Below are positions 24,257 through 32,847 of a DNA stretch of 64,000 bases, one piece after another. The position numbers were made by a program, and so were the translations under genes. The notes beneath the pieces were generated by a model, which was not told the DNA's origin, did not search any database, and saw nothing but the letters and a program-made list of their open reading frames with translations. The stretch is from UBA1447 sp002329225 (GTDB lineage: Bacteria; Bacillota; Clostridia; Oscillospirales; Acutalibacteraceae): contig JBMNVN010000001.1 of NCBI GenBank assembly GCA_050946835.1, positions 575,762 through 639,761 of the forward strand, in the 5' to 3' direction. How positions within the stretch are numbered: position 1 is the stretch's first letter; the number at the start of each line of letters is the position of its first letter.

Positions 24257-24775
24257 ATGGAAAAACTGAATATTGCAAATGCTGTCACAGCAAGCCGTAT
24301 TATATTTGCTGTACTAATCTTGTTCAGCGATGCCTTTTCTATGCGGTTTTATTTCTTTTATTTGTTTGGGGCATTGACAGATATGATTGATGGCACCATT
24401 GCAAGGAAATTGAATATAAAGTCATCATTTGGCTCTCTATTCGATTCAATTGCCGATTGTGTATTTGTGTTAGCAGTTGGGATGAGTATTTTATCAGATA
24501 TTTATGTACCTGTATGGTTATGGGTGTGGCTTGCAATAATTATAATCATAAAAATCATAAACCTGCTATCGAGCCTTTTGATGTTTAACAGATTGGTGCC
24601 TATGCACACAAGCATGAACAAAATTACGGGTGTTTTGGTATTTATATTACCTTTCATTTTGAATAAAGGACCTTGGCGGGTATCTGCAGCTGCTATAATT
24701 GTGATCGGTTGCATTGCAACATTTGCAGCTGTGCAGGAAGGTCATTATATTCGAGCAGGAAGAAACATAGAATGA
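24257..24775 (+). CDS. CDP-alcohol phosphatidyltransferase family membrane protein
   Basis: 172 residues with the signature DG-x2-AR-x8-G-x3-D-x3-D seen as DGTIARKLNIKSSFGSLFDS followed by IAD (about residues 42-64), the metal-binding active site of CDP-alcohol phosphotransferases. Five or six hydrophobic segments follow. The family makes phospholipids by replacing CMP of CDP-diacylglycerol with an alcohol; the substrate is not visible. ATG 24257 stands behind GAGAGGTGATGGC. At 172 residues it is at the short end for PgsA-type enzymes. Base composition is AT-rich like the next genes. Confidence 0.85.
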   Translation: MEKLNIANAVTASRIIFAVLILFSDAFSMRFYFFYLFGALTDMIDGTIARKLNIKSSFGSLFDSIADCVFVLAVGMSILSDIYVPVWLWVWLAIIIIIKIINLLSSLLMFNRLVPMHTSMNKITGVLVFILPFILNKGPWRVSAAAIIVIGCIATFAAVQEGHYIRAGRNIE

Positions 24776-24801
24776 TAACCTTAAATTTGGAGATGAAATA
24801 A

Positions 24802-25248
24802 ATGGAAATCAGACTTGGAAGAGCAAGTGATATTGATGATTGGATGACACTTGTGGATAAGGTAAAAGATAGTTTTCCTGGGCTTGAAACTCAAGAAGCA
24901 CTACAAGAACATAAAAATACTGTTTTGGAGTTTATCCGTAACGAGACTGCAATCTGTGCCGAGATGAATCAAAATATCGTAGGCACTTTACTATTTTCAA
25001 AGGAGAACAATATGCTTTGCTTCTTGGCAGTTGATGCAGAATATCGCAGGCAGCACATTGCTGAGAAAATGGTAACATATATGCTTACATTGATGGATCC
25101 GGAAAAGGATATTGTTGTTACAACGTATCGTGAAGGAGTTCCAGAAGGAATTGCTGCAAGAGCTTTTTACAAGAAATTAGGATTTGCCGAAGGAGCGTTG
25201 ACAGAGGAATTTGGAAGTCCGGTTCAGGAGTTTGTATTAAAACGATAA
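24802..25248 (+). CDS. GNAT-family N-acetyltransferase
   Basis: 148 residues of GNAT type: an N-terminal strand-helix part (IRLGRASDIDDWMTLVDKVK), strands NIVGTLLFSKENNMLCFLAV, then DAEYRRQHIAEKMVTYML, an acetyl-CoA loop somewhat degenerate relative to Q/RxxGxG/A (RRQHIA), and AARAFYKKLGFAEG near the end. The substrate is unknown. GGAG precedes ATG 24802. It is AT-rich and lies 26 bases after the phosphatidyltransferase gene. Confidence 0.83.
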   Translation: MEIRLGRASDIDDWMTLVDKVKDSFPGLETQEALQEHKNTVLEFIRNETAICAEMNQNIVGTLLFSKENNMLCFLAVDAEYRRQHIAEKMVTYMLTLMDPEKDIVVTTYREGVPEGIAARAFYKKLGFAEGALTEEFGSPVQEFVLKR

Positions 25249-25317
25249 GTTCATATCAAGCAAAAAAGAAATAAGAAAATTGTTAATTCAGTCGTTCAGA
25301 CTTGATTATATAAAGCA

Positions 25318-25748
25318 AAGAAAAAACGCAACGTATGCTATATTGCATACCAGAGCCGGTTTCTTTCAGACCCTAAACATTTGACATATAAGGGCTTTAA
25401 GATAGCTGATGTGTTGATGCAGGAATAAACTTGATGTATCTTCCGTTTGACGAAAATGCGGTTGTACCTCGTTTTACAGATGCAGCGAAACATCCGCATA
25501 TTGATGAAATGGGATATGTTTTGTATTACACGAACCAGTGCCCATTTAACGGCAAATACGTTCCAATAGTTGAACAGACAGCCGCCAATAATATTATTCC
25601 GTTCAAGGCAATACGCATTGAAACAAAAGAACAAGCACAAGCAGTACCAGGTCCATGTACCTCTTATGCACTCTTTTATAATGGAGAGTTCTTGACGAAC
25701 GAACAGCAAAATGATAAGAGATTCTTGAAATTGGTGCAGAGCAAATAG
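25318..25748 (+). pseudogene. Remnant of a YoaP-type GNAT protein, frameshifted and truncated
   Basis: Two pieces of one protein family appear in different frames. The first (from about 25318) reads SRFLSDPKHLTYKGFKIADV and stops at TAA 25426. The second reads DAGINLMYLPFDENAVVPRF, then HIDEMGYVLYYTNQCPFNGK, and runs to 25748. In YoaP-domain proteins these stretches are continuous and follow an N-terminal acetyltransferase domain, which is missing here. A one-base deletion near 25415 would explain the frame change. The second piece could still start at TTG 25431 or ATG 25434, but has no good ribosome site. Confidence 0.75.
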
Positions 25749-25859
25749 GAAACTTCCAGTAATACGGAGAGATGAACTTGAATTTACCGAGGCGCTTTGC
25801 TCTATAGCAAGTATCTGTTATTTGATCAAAAAAGTCGAGAAAGTCTAATTTTTCAATGA

Positions 25860-25865
25860 TATAAT
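25860..25865 (+). promoter_or_regulatory. Probable -10 box upstream of the M28 peptidase gene
   Basis: A perfect TATAAT lies 32 bases before the chosen start. The -35 region is weak (TCGAGA at a 19-base distance), so this is a candidate promoter only. Confidence 0.45.
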
Positions 25866-25897
25866 CTCTGTATAGAAATGAAATGGAGGGGCTTATA

Positions 25898-27061
25898 ATG
25901 CAGTTATTAGACGTAATCGCAAGACCAAGGCCGGTAGGCAGTACTACAAATCATGAAATCACAGAATATATTGGAACTTATTTAGAATCAATTGGCTATG
26001 CTGTGGATAGGAAGCCCTTTTCTTGTAAACGATGGGAAGTGGGAGCGTCCCATTTGACGATTAGTGACAAGAAGGTTTCCGTACAGGTTAGTCCGTACTC
26101 AAAAGCATTCTCTGGGAAAAGAGAGGTTGTCATTGTCAGTAATATTAAAGATCTGGAAAACACGGAGTGTGAAGATAAGATTTTAGTATTAAAAGGCGAA
26201 CTGACAATGGAACAGCTTCAACCGAAGGATTATCCATTTTATTATCCGGATGAGCATAAAGCACTTATAGAGTGCTTAGAAAATAAGAAGCCTTGTGCCA
26301 TTATAACAGTGACAGGTAGAAGCCAAATGAGTGGATTGGAACCATTTCCGATGATTGAAGATGGAAACTTCCTGATTCCGGTTTGCAGCATCAGTAATGC
26401 TACCTTCTCTGATATAGAAAAAGAACTTTGGGATAAAGAAGTAGAACTATCAATCATATCTTCAAATCAAACAGTAACGGCGCATCAGATAATTGCTTCC
26501 AAATATGTGAAAGATGCGAAAGGTACCATAGTAATATGTGCGCATATGGATAGTAAGTATAACACCAGCGGTGCACTCGATAATGCATCCGGTGTTGTTA
26601 CTATGCTTTTGGCTGCCGGCGGCATTGAGACAGATCGATATAACATAGACATTATTCCTTTCAATTCCGAAGAATACTATGATCCTCAAGGGGAAATGAT
26701 TTATCTTGAGGAGATGAATGAAAAGAGCAAGGATATCGTGCTTCTAATTAATATTGATACACTTGCATATATTGGCTCAAAAGTGGCTGTAGCGCTATTT
26801 AATTTTGATGATAAAGAACAGAAGCAGTTTAATGATACAATGAAGGATTTTGCAAATATCGTTCCCGGTGAGCCCTGGTATGCGGGGGATCATGCGGCAT
26901 TTGCCTTCAGTGGAATAAAATGTGTACTGGTTTCAGCTTCTGATTTATTTGGAGAATGCATAAGCAATACCCATTGTCCGAAAGATACCGTCAGCTTAAT
27001 AGATGAAAGTTTGATTGAAAGTGCAGCAAATTATGTCTGTAAAATAGTGAACACATTTTAA
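25898..27061 (+). CDS. M28-family metallopeptidase
   Basis: 387 residues from ATG 25898, which has GGAGGGG six bases upstream; the ATG at 25883 overlaps that site. The zinc site of M28 aminopeptidases is visible: VICAHMDSKYNTSG (His, Asp), GALDNASGVVTML (Asp), FNSEEYYDPQGEM (Glu pair), LINIDTLAYIGS (Asp), and the last His in NTHCPKDTVSLID. No signal peptide is seen, so it is probably cytoplasmic. The preceding region (about 70-190) resembles the lid/PA-like insertion. The substrate is unknown. Confidence 0.87.
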   Translation: MQLLDVIARPRPVGSTTNHEITEYIGTYLESIGYAVDRKPFSCKRWEVGASHLTISDKKVSVQVSPYSKAFSGKREVVIVSNIKDLENTECEDKILVLKGELTMEQLQPKDYPFYYPDEHKALIECLENKKPCAIITVTGRSQMSGLEPFPMIEDGNFLIPVCSISNATFSDIEKELWDKEVELSIISSNQTVTAHQIIASKYVKDAKGTIVICAHMDSKYNTSGALDNASGVVTMLLAAGGIETDRYNIDIIPFNSEEYYDPQGEMIYLEEMNEKSKDIVLLINIDTLAYIGSKVAVALFNFDDKEQKQFNDTMKDFANIVPGEPWYAGDHAAFAFSGIKCVLVSASDLFGECISNTHCPKDTVSLIDESLIESAANYVCKIVNTF

Positions 27062-27090
27062 TTTGTTTGAAGAGATAGGAAGAAGTTAAT

Positions 27091-27978
27091 ATGGATGAGC
27101 GAGTCATAGCTGTTCAGAAAATGCAAAAGTATATAGAGGAGCATATATTTGAAGAAATTAAAATAGATGATTTAGCTGAACTTACTATGTACTCAATGGT
27201 ACATGTCAGGCGTTTATTTCTGGAATGGTTGAATATGTCGCCTGCGGATTACATTCGACGTCTGAAACTCTCTAAAGCTGCATTGATGTTAAGAGACAAG
27301 CCATGCAGAATAATTGATATCGTAACAGAATTTGGATTTGGCAGCGTTGATGGATTTCAAAGAGCATTTAAAAAGGAGTTTGGGTATAATCCTAAAGATT
27401 ATAGAACAAATCCAGTGCCCATTTATCTGTTTACACCTTATGGGGTATTGTCTAAAGTACAGAATCCTTATACTTTTTCTCCAACAAATACAAGAAAAGT
27501 AACTGTTCAAAGAATTCATAAAAGTGCAAGAAAAGCAATTGTAAAAAGAGGGATTAAGGCTACCGATTACTGGTCTTATTGTAACGAGATAGGGTGTGAT
27601 GTGTGGGGCCTTCTTACAAGCATGAAGTCAATTGATGGAGAACCAGTGTGCTTATGGTTGCCGGAGCAATTCAGAAATCCTCAAACGAACGAATATGTGC
27701 AAGGCGTTGAGGTGGAAAACGATTGTAGCGGAGTGATTCCTGAGGGGTTTGATGTGATAGAATTTCCGGAATCAGACTATTTACTCTTTTGCAGTGACCC
27801 GTATGATGACGAAGAGTATGGGTCAGCTATTCTTGATGTTCAGAAGGTAATTTCAGAATATGACTATACGAAAAATGGGTATAAAAAAGATGATAAAAAC
27901 CCAAGAATACAGTTAGAACCAATTGGCACGCGAGGATATATAGAACTGGTACCGATTATTAATATCTTATCAAATTGA
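27091..27978 (+). CDS. AraC-family regulator with GyrI-like effector domain
   Basis: 295 residues. The AraC-type double helix-turn-helix is at the N-terminus (about 8-110): IKIDDLAELTMYSMVHVRRL, then IIDIVTEFGFGSVDGFQRAF, then KKEFGYNPKDYR. The C-terminal part (about 145-290) is a SOUL/GyrI-like small-molecule-binding domain, ending GYIELVPI. This Rob/BmrR-like layout is common in multidrug or stress regulators. It starts 29 bases after the peptidase gene, so the peptidase may be co-transcribed with it. Confidence 0.88.
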   Translation: MDERVIAVQKMQKYIEEHIFEEIKIDDLAELTMYSMVHVRRLFLEWLNMSPADYIRRLKLSKAALMLRDKPCRIIDIVTEFGFGSVDGFQRAFKKEFGYNPKDYRTNPVPIYLFTPYGVLSKVQNPYTFSPTNTRKVTVQRIHKSARKAIVKRGIKATDYWSYCNEIGCDVWGLLTSMKSIDGEPVCLWLPEQFRNPQTNEYVQGVEVENDCSGVIPEGFDVIEFPESDYLLFCSDPYDDEEYGSAILDVQKVISEYDYTKNGYKKDDKNPRIQLEPIGTRGYIELVPIINILSN

Positions 27979-28056
27979 GAAATTCTGCTGAGAGGTGGTC
28001 TTTAAAAAAGCTGATGCAGGATTTTAATTAGTAAATGATTTGGTGGAGGGATTAAA

Positions 28057-28584
28057 GTGCTACTTGAGACAGATAGACTCATATTAAGAGAATATGTCAT
28101 GGAAGATTTTGATGCACTTTTTGAAATCGTATCCGATATAGAAACTATGCAACATTATCCTGCACCTTTTGATGAAGATAAAACAAGGAATTGGATCAAC
28201 TGGAATTTGGATAATTATAAGAAGTATGGTTTTGGACTTTGGGCAATTGTATTGAAGGAAACGGGAGAGTTTATCGGTGATTGTGGCATTACTATACAGG
28301 ATATTGATGGAGAAATGCTTCCGGAAATAGGCTACCATATTCATAAAAAACATTGGAGAAAGGGATTTGCTAAAGAAGCAGCCAGAGCAGTACGAGATTG
28401 GGTATTTCTTAATACGGAATACGACACAATATATTCTTATATGAAATATACGAATATAGGTTCTTATTCTACTGCTATAGCGAATGGAATGCAAAAGGTA
28501 AAGGAGTATCCAGACCCTAAAAACATTATATCTTTTGCCTACGCTATTACACGAGACGAATGGTATAAATTGAATAAGGACTAA
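28057..28584 (+). CDS. GNAT-family N-acetyltransferase, RimJ/RimL-like
   Basis: 175 residues opening with LLETDRLILREYVMEDFDAL, the signature of the RimJ/RimL group, then EFIGDCGITIQDIDGEMLPE, HIHKKHWRKGFAKEAARAVR (acetyl-CoA loop KxGFAxE) and NIGSYSTAIANGMQKVKEYP. Members acetylate ribosomal protein N-termini, antibiotics or small amines; the substrate here is not evident. GTG 28057 follows GGAGG with good spacing. Confidence 0.87.
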   Translation: MLLETDRLILREYVMEDFDALFEIVSDIETMQHYPAPFDEDKTRNWINWNLDNYKKYGFGLWAIVLKETGEFIGDCGITIQDIDGEMLPEIGYHIHKKHWRKGFAKEAARAVRDWVFLNTEYDTIYSYMKYTNIGSYSTAIANGMQKVKEYPDPKNIISFAYAITRDEWYKLNKD

Positions 28585-28622
28585 TGTTTGATTCGATTGA
28601 AAATTTCAGTTTTGCGGACATA

Positions 28623-28680
28623 TTCCCGCAAACGGAAAAAGTGTAAAGAAGGCTATGGATTTGTTTCCGTAAACAGGAAA
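28623..28680. repeat. Two similar TTCC-N7-GGAA dyads
   Basis: TTCC-CGCAAAC-GGAA at 28623-28637 and TTTCC-GTAAACA-GGAAA at 28664-28680 share both arms and most of the loop. Their centres are 42 bases apart, about four helical turns. They lie in the 275-base gap between the acetyltransferase gene and the next gene; the rest of this gap is AT-rich and holds no convincing gene. Confidence 0.5.
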
Positions 28681-28859
28681 ATTGCAAGGACATTCAGCCT
28701 ATCGTATCGAGCCATGTGGAGACAATGGCACTATTTCTCAAACTAAATATCGTTAGGTAATTTTTAGTTTATTATAACTTAATAGTTGAATTTTACCGTT
28801 GCGCTAATATACTTAAATTTATGCTATAGTTCAAAACATATAACAAAGGAGTAATTATT

Positions 28860-29258
28860 ATGTCAGGGAGAAAAGACGATCGTACTATTCATGAAATAAT
28901 GGTTGAATATGTAGCAGATCTTGTCAGTAAATTCGGTGTAGGCTACGAAATTACCCGTGCGGAAATCGTACAGCAGGTTTGCAATCGGTACGGACTAAAT
29001 CCGGGGAGCGTTATACCGTCAGACTATTGCTATAATCGTGTAAACAAAACCCAAAACGTTCGAACAATGCCCGCCCTGTTTGAATATGTTGAAGGGAAAA
29101 GTTCCAGAGATACTATATACAGATGCCTCGGCAACTACCCCTATAACGGCAATGTGTATCGCAGACCGAAAGGTCATCCCGCCGACATCAAAGTCGGCAT
29201 ATGCGAAAACGGGGTAAGAAAGATTTTTCCTCAATATCAATCTGCATTTAAATTTTAA
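28860..29258 (+). CDS. Conserved-looking protein of unknown function (132 aa)
   Basis: ATG 28860 follows AAAGGAG. The protein has an N-terminal helical part (HEIMVEYVADLVSKFGVGYE, then ITRAEIVQQVCNRYGLN, reminiscent of a winged-helix) and a segment GSVIPSDYCYNRVNK, then LFEYVEGK, then YRCLGNYPYNGNVYRRPKGH. I have a memory of similar sequences as a DUF7225-type domain near restriction or nuclease genes, but cannot confirm it. A possible extended -10 box (TGCTATAGT, 28822-28830) lies upstream. Base composition rises here toward that of the core genes. Confidence 0.7.
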   Translation: MSGRKDDRTIHEIMVEYVADLVSKFGVGYEITRAEIVQQVCNRYGLNPGSVIPSDYCYNRVNKTQNVRTMPALFEYVEGKSSRDTIYRCLGNYPYNGNVYRRPKGHPADIKVGICENGVRKIFPQYQSAFKF

Positions 29259-29283
29259 ACTAACCACATCAAGGAGGAACATT

Positions 29284-29706
29284 TTGACAGTTAAAGAAGC
29301 AATTACCATAGCGGATTTTTGTGATGCGATGGCTATCCGACTTGAGGTTTTTATAAAAGAGCAAAATGTGCCGGCGGAAATTGAAATGGACAGTTACGAC
29401 AAAACGGCGCGGCATTTTATTGCCTGTTCCGACGGCGAACCCGCCGGCTGCATCAGGATGATTATAAAAGGCGAACAGGCCAAGTTGGGGCGGTTGGCGG
29501 TGCTGAAAAAATACCGCGGGCAGGGGGTTGGAAGACTCCTTTGCGAAAAGGTTGTTGAAGAAGCGAAAAAAGCCGGGCTGAAAAAAGTTGTGCTGGGCGC
29601 ACAGATACAGGCCCGGGAGTTTTATGAAAAAATCGGCTTTATCCCTGAGGGGGATATCTTTATGGAAGCCGGGATTGAGCATATACATATGAGCCTTGAC
29701 CTTTAA
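29284..29706 (+). CDS. GNAT-family N-acetyltransferase (ElaA/YjcF-like)
   Basis: 140 residues starting at TTG 29284 behind AAGGAGG. The pattern RLEVFIKEQNVPAEIEMDSY is typical of the ElaA/YjcF acetyltransferases, followed by CIRMIIKGEQAKLGRLAVLK, the acetyl-CoA loop YRGQGVGRLLCEK and AREFYEKIGFIPEGDIFMEA, then GIEHIHM. The substrate is not known. It is 25 bases after the unknown gene and probably in the same transcript. Confidence 0.9.
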   Translation: MTVKEAITIADFCDAMAIRLEVFIKEQNVPAEIEMDSYDKTARHFIACSDGEPAGCIRMIIKGEQAKLGRLAVLKKYRGQGVGRLLCEKVVEEAKKAGLKKVVLGAQIQAREFYEKIGFIPEGDIFMEAGIEHIHMSLDL

Positions 29707-29735
29707 CGGTTGGCAAAGATTTAGTCAAAAAGAAA

Positions 29736-29778
29736 GCAGGCGTTCCCGGCACTTGGGCCGAGAACGTCTGCGGTTTTT
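29736..29778. terminator. Bidirectional terminator between converging units
   Basis: GCAGGCGTTC pairs with GAACGTCTGC, with extra pairing toward the loop. T-runs follow on the + strand (GGTTTTTATTTTTG) and, read on the - strand, after the same stem (TTTCTTTTT). It can end both the acetyltransferase transcript and the arg operon. Confidence 0.9.
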
Positions 29779-29788
29779 ATTTTTGCTG

Positions 29789-30694
29789 TTATTCCATAAG
29801 CATAACCATAACGGCTTTTTGGGCGTGGAGTCTGTTTTCCGCCTCTTCAAAAATCTCACCCGCATGTTGCTCAAAAACTTCGGCGGTTATCTCTTCACCC
29901 CGGTGGGCGGGCAGACAATGCTGCACCATGCAGCCCGGGTTTGCCAACGCCATTAATTCCTCATTGACCTGATAAACGCCTTCAAAGGCCGCCCTGCGTT
30001 TTTCCTGCTCCTGTTCCTGACCCATGGAAGCCCAAACATCGGTGAAGATTACATCAGCGCCGCGAGCCGCTTCTTTGGGGTCGCGCAGAAGGGAAAATTC
30101 GGGAAAATCTTTTGCAAAATCCAACACCTGTTTATCAGGGTCATAACCTTCGGGGCAGGCGGCGCTAACGCTCATGCCGGTTTTAAGTCCGCCGACAATC
30201 AAAGAGTTTGCCATGTTGTTGCCGTCGCCCACATAGCACATTTTAAGGCCTTCAAGGGCACCTTTGTATTCCCTTACGGTCATCAGGTCGGCCAACACCT
30301 GGCATGGGTGGCTGAAATCGGTGAGGCCGTTTATAACGGGAATGTTCCCGTGTTCGGCCAGGGCTTCCACTTCGCTTTGGTCAAAGGTGCGTATCATTAT
30401 GCCGTCAATATATCTTGACAAAACCCGGGCGGTATCCTCCACGGGTTCTCCCCTTTTAATCTGCATGTCGGTGGCGTTAAGGTAAAGCGCCTGTCCGCCT
30501 AACTGGAACATGCCCGCTTCAAAAGATATTCTTGTGCGGGTGGAAGATTTTTGAAAAATCATTCCCAGGCTTTTGCCCTCCAAACGGCGGTGCAAAATGC
30601 CGTTTTTCTTTTCATACTTTAATTGATCCGCCAAATCGATGATTTCATAAATCTCATCTCTGCTTAAATCCAGCATTTTTAAAAGATGTTTCAT
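29789..30694 (-). CDS. argF: Ornithine carbamoyltransferase
   Basis: Makes citrulline from ornithine and carbamoyl phosphate. 301 residues, full length. The carbamoyl-phosphate site SSTRTRISFE (about 51-60), HPCQVLADL (about 128) and the ornithine/catalytic HCLPAHRGEE (about 271) are all present. It is the last gene of the arg operon, 47 bases after argD. Its co-substrate would come from carAB in the same window. Confidence 0.97.
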   Translation of the reverse strand: MKHLLKMLDLSRDEIYEIIDLADQLKYEKKNGILHRRLEGKSLGMIFQKSSTRTRISFEAGMFQLGGQALYLNATDMQIKRGEPVEDTARVLSRYIDGIMIRTFDQSEVEALAEHGNIPVINGLTDFSHPCQVLADLMTVREYKGALEGLKMCYVGDGNNMANSLIVGGLKTGMSVSAACPEGYDPDKQVLDFAKDFPEFSLLRDPKEAARGADVIFTDVWASMGQEQEQEKRRAAFEGVYQVNEELMALANPGCMVQHCLPAHRGEEITAEVFEQHAGEIFEEAENRLHAQKAVMVMLME

Positions 30695-30741
30695 TAGACT
30701 TGCTCCCTTCGGATAAACACGGTTTTATATATATTTCAGGT

Positions 30742-31914
30742 TTATTGTTCAAGTACATCGGCAAGGATTTTTATGCCTTTATCAATTTCATCATAGGTGA
30801 CAACAAGGGGAGGCAAAAACCTCAGGCACTCTTTTGCGGTTAATACCAACAGACCTTTTTCCACACAGGTTGCAGCGACCTCTTTGGCTTTTTTGTTTTT
30901 CAGTCCGGCGGCAAGCATTAGCCCCTTGCCTCTGACAAATTCCACCTCGCTTAGTTTTTCAAGTTCCGCTTTAAGGTATTCGCCTTTTTCGGTTATATCC
31001 CGCAGTACATCATCGGTTAAATAATCGAGCACAACTTTTGCTCCGGCACAGGCAACGGGGTTGCCGCCGAAGGTGGAGCCGTGGGTGCCGGGGGAGAGAA
31101 CCCCGCTCAATTGAGCCGTGCAAAGACAGGCGCCTATGGGCAGGCCGTTGCCTAAACCTTTTGCGCTGGTTAAAACATCCGGCTTAATGCCGAAATGTTC
31201 CCGCGCAAAAAACTTGCCGGTTCTGCCTATGCCCGTTTGAACCTCATCGGCTATGAGGAGCACGTCTTTTTCATCACAAAGCGCTTTCGCCGCCTGAACA
31301 AATCCCGGTTCCAAGGGCAAGACTCCGCCTTCCCCCTGTATAAACTCAATAATCAGGGCGCAAACATCCGAGGTCGTGGCCTCGTCCAGCAGGGCAATAT
31401 CGTTTGCAGGTGTGTAGCGAAAGCCCTCCGGGAAGGGGAGAAAATATTGGTGATATTCCTCCTGACCCGTGGCGATAATTGTGGCTAAGGTGCGGCCGTG
31501 GAAGGAGTTTTGCAGGGATAAAACAGTCCCCCGCCCCGGGCCGTAATTGTCAAAGCTGTATTTACGTGCAAGTTTAAGGGCACATTCATTTGCCTCCGCC
31601 CCGGAATTTGCGAGAAAAACCGCATCATAACCGGAACGGCCGCAAAGAGTTTTTGCAAGTTGAGTCTGCGCCGAATTGTAATAAAGGTTTGATATATGCT
31701 GCAAAGCGGCGGCTTGGTTGCTGACCGCCTTTACCCATTCGTCGTGGGAGTAGCCCAAAGAATTGACCCCTATACCTGAGGTGAAATCGATGAACTCCCG
31801 CCCCCCGGCATCCTGCAAGGTTGCCCCTTTGCCTTTAACGGGGGCAATCTCAAACCTTTGATAGGTGGGCATAAAACTTGATTGTGCGTCTTTTTTTATT
31901 GTTTCAAAATCCAT
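30742..31914 (-). CDS. argD: Acetylornithine aminotransferase
   Basis: PLP enzyme converting N-acetylglutamate semialdehyde to N-acetylornithine. 390 residues. Signs: FTSGIGVNSLGYSHDEW, NSGAEANECALKLARK (about 105), FHGRTLATI, LLIADEVQTGIGRTG (about 222) and the PLP lysine in LTSAKGLGNGLP (about 250), then HGSTFGGNPVACAGA. The gene lies between argB and argF. Members may also serve in lysine synthesis, but this operon points to arginine. Confidence 0.97.
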   Translation of the reverse strand: MDFETIKKDAQSSFMPTYQRFEIAPVKGKGATLQDAGGREFIDFTSGIGVNSLGYSHDEWVKAVSNQAAALQHISNLYYNSAQTQLAKTLCGRSGYDAVFLANSGAEANECALKLARKYSFDNYGPGRGTVLSLQNSFHGRTLATIIATGQEEYHQYFLPFPEGFRYTPANDIALLDEATTSDVCALIIEFIQGEGGVLPLEPGFVQAAKALCDEKDVLLIADEVQTGIGRTGKFFAREHFGIKPDVLTSAKGLGNGLPIGACLCTAQLSGVLSPGTHGSTFGGNPVACAGAKVVLDYLTDDVLRDITEKGEYLKAELEKLSEVEFVRGKGLMLAAGLKNKKAKEVAATCVEKGLLVLTAKECLRFLPPLVVTYDEIDKGIKILADVLEQ

Positions 31915-31952
31915 TTTTCATCTTTTCCGTTTTATTTTCAGTCGGCAAAGGG

Positions 31953-32807
31953 TCAGACGAACATTGTCCCCACACCGTCGTGGGAAAACATTTCTATCAA
32001 AATAGCGTGCTCCACCCTGCCGTCAATAATGGTTGTACGCTTAACTCCGCGGCGCACCGCTTCCACACAGCAGTCTACCTTGGGTATCATGCCGCCGGAG
32101 ATAATCCCCTTGTTTTTAAGAGCCTGAACCTCGCTGACTTTCACCTCGGGTATCAGGGTGTCTTCATTATCTTTTTCCCGCAGGATACCCTTTACATTTG
32201 TGAGCAGCAGGAGTTTTTGCGCATGAAGTTCCGCCGCAAGCCGGGCAGCAGCAGCATCGGCGTTGATGTTGTAAACCGTGCCGTCCCCTGCGCCTATGGC
32301 GCTGACTACCGGGATATAGCCCTTGGCAAGCAAATCCTCAACAACGGTTACATCCATGCTGTCTATGTTGCCCACCTGACCCAAATCGCCCAGGTCGGTT
32401 TTGCGGGAGGCCTTAATAAGTCCGGCATCCAAACCGGATATACCCAAAGCCTTGCCGCCCCGGGCGGCCAAAAGCTGAACCAAATCTTTGTTGATTTTGC
32501 CTGCAAGCACCATTTGAACCACATCGGCCGTTTCTTTGTCGGTATAGCGGAGGCCTTCTACAAAGCGGCTTTCTTTACCCATTTTCTCCAAGGTTTTTGT
32601 TATCTCAGGCCCGCCCCCGTGAACAAGGACAACCTTGATACCCACAAGGGAAAGCAGGACTATGTCCGTCATCATACTGTCTTGCAGATGTTCGGACACC
32701 ATGGCGTTGCCGCCGTATTTGATAACCACTACCTTGTCGGTGTACTCTCTGATATACGGAAGGGCCTGTACAAGTATTTCCGCCTTGTTGTAATTTGATA
32801 TATCCAT
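31953..32807 (-). CDS. argB: Acetylglutamate kinase
   Basis: Phosphorylates N-acetylglutamate. 284 residues with VVVIKYGGNAM (about 26-36), LVHGGGPEI (about 62) and NADAAAARLAAELHAQKLL (about 180). An N-terminal helix of about 20 residues precedes the kinase core; such an extension is a feature of arginine-inhibited hexameric enzymes of the cyclic pathway, so feedback control by arginine is likely (inference). It follows argJ by 40 bases. Confidence 0.97.
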   Translation of the reverse strand: MDISNYNKAEILVQALPYIREYTDKVVVIKYGGNAMVSEHLQDSMMTDIVLLSLVGIKVVLVHGGGPEITKTLEKMGKESRFVEGLRYTDKETADVVQMVLAGKINKDLVQLLAARGGKALGISGLDAGLIKASRKTDLGDLGQVGNIDSMDVTVVEDLLAKGYIPVVSAIGAGDGTVYNINADAAAARLAAELHAQKLLLLTNVKGILREKDNEDTLIPEVKVSEVQALKNKGIISGGMIPKVDCCVEAVRRGVKRTTIIDGRVEHAILIEMFSHDGVGTMFV

Positions 32808-32847
32808 TTTTTCTTTCCTTTCTTCCGGTAAATCTGCGGCTCAATGT

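Noticed and set aside
31878..32798. A 306-codon + strand frame opposite argB
   Set aside because: argB is certain by motif content; the antisense frame has no recognisable domain or ribosome site.
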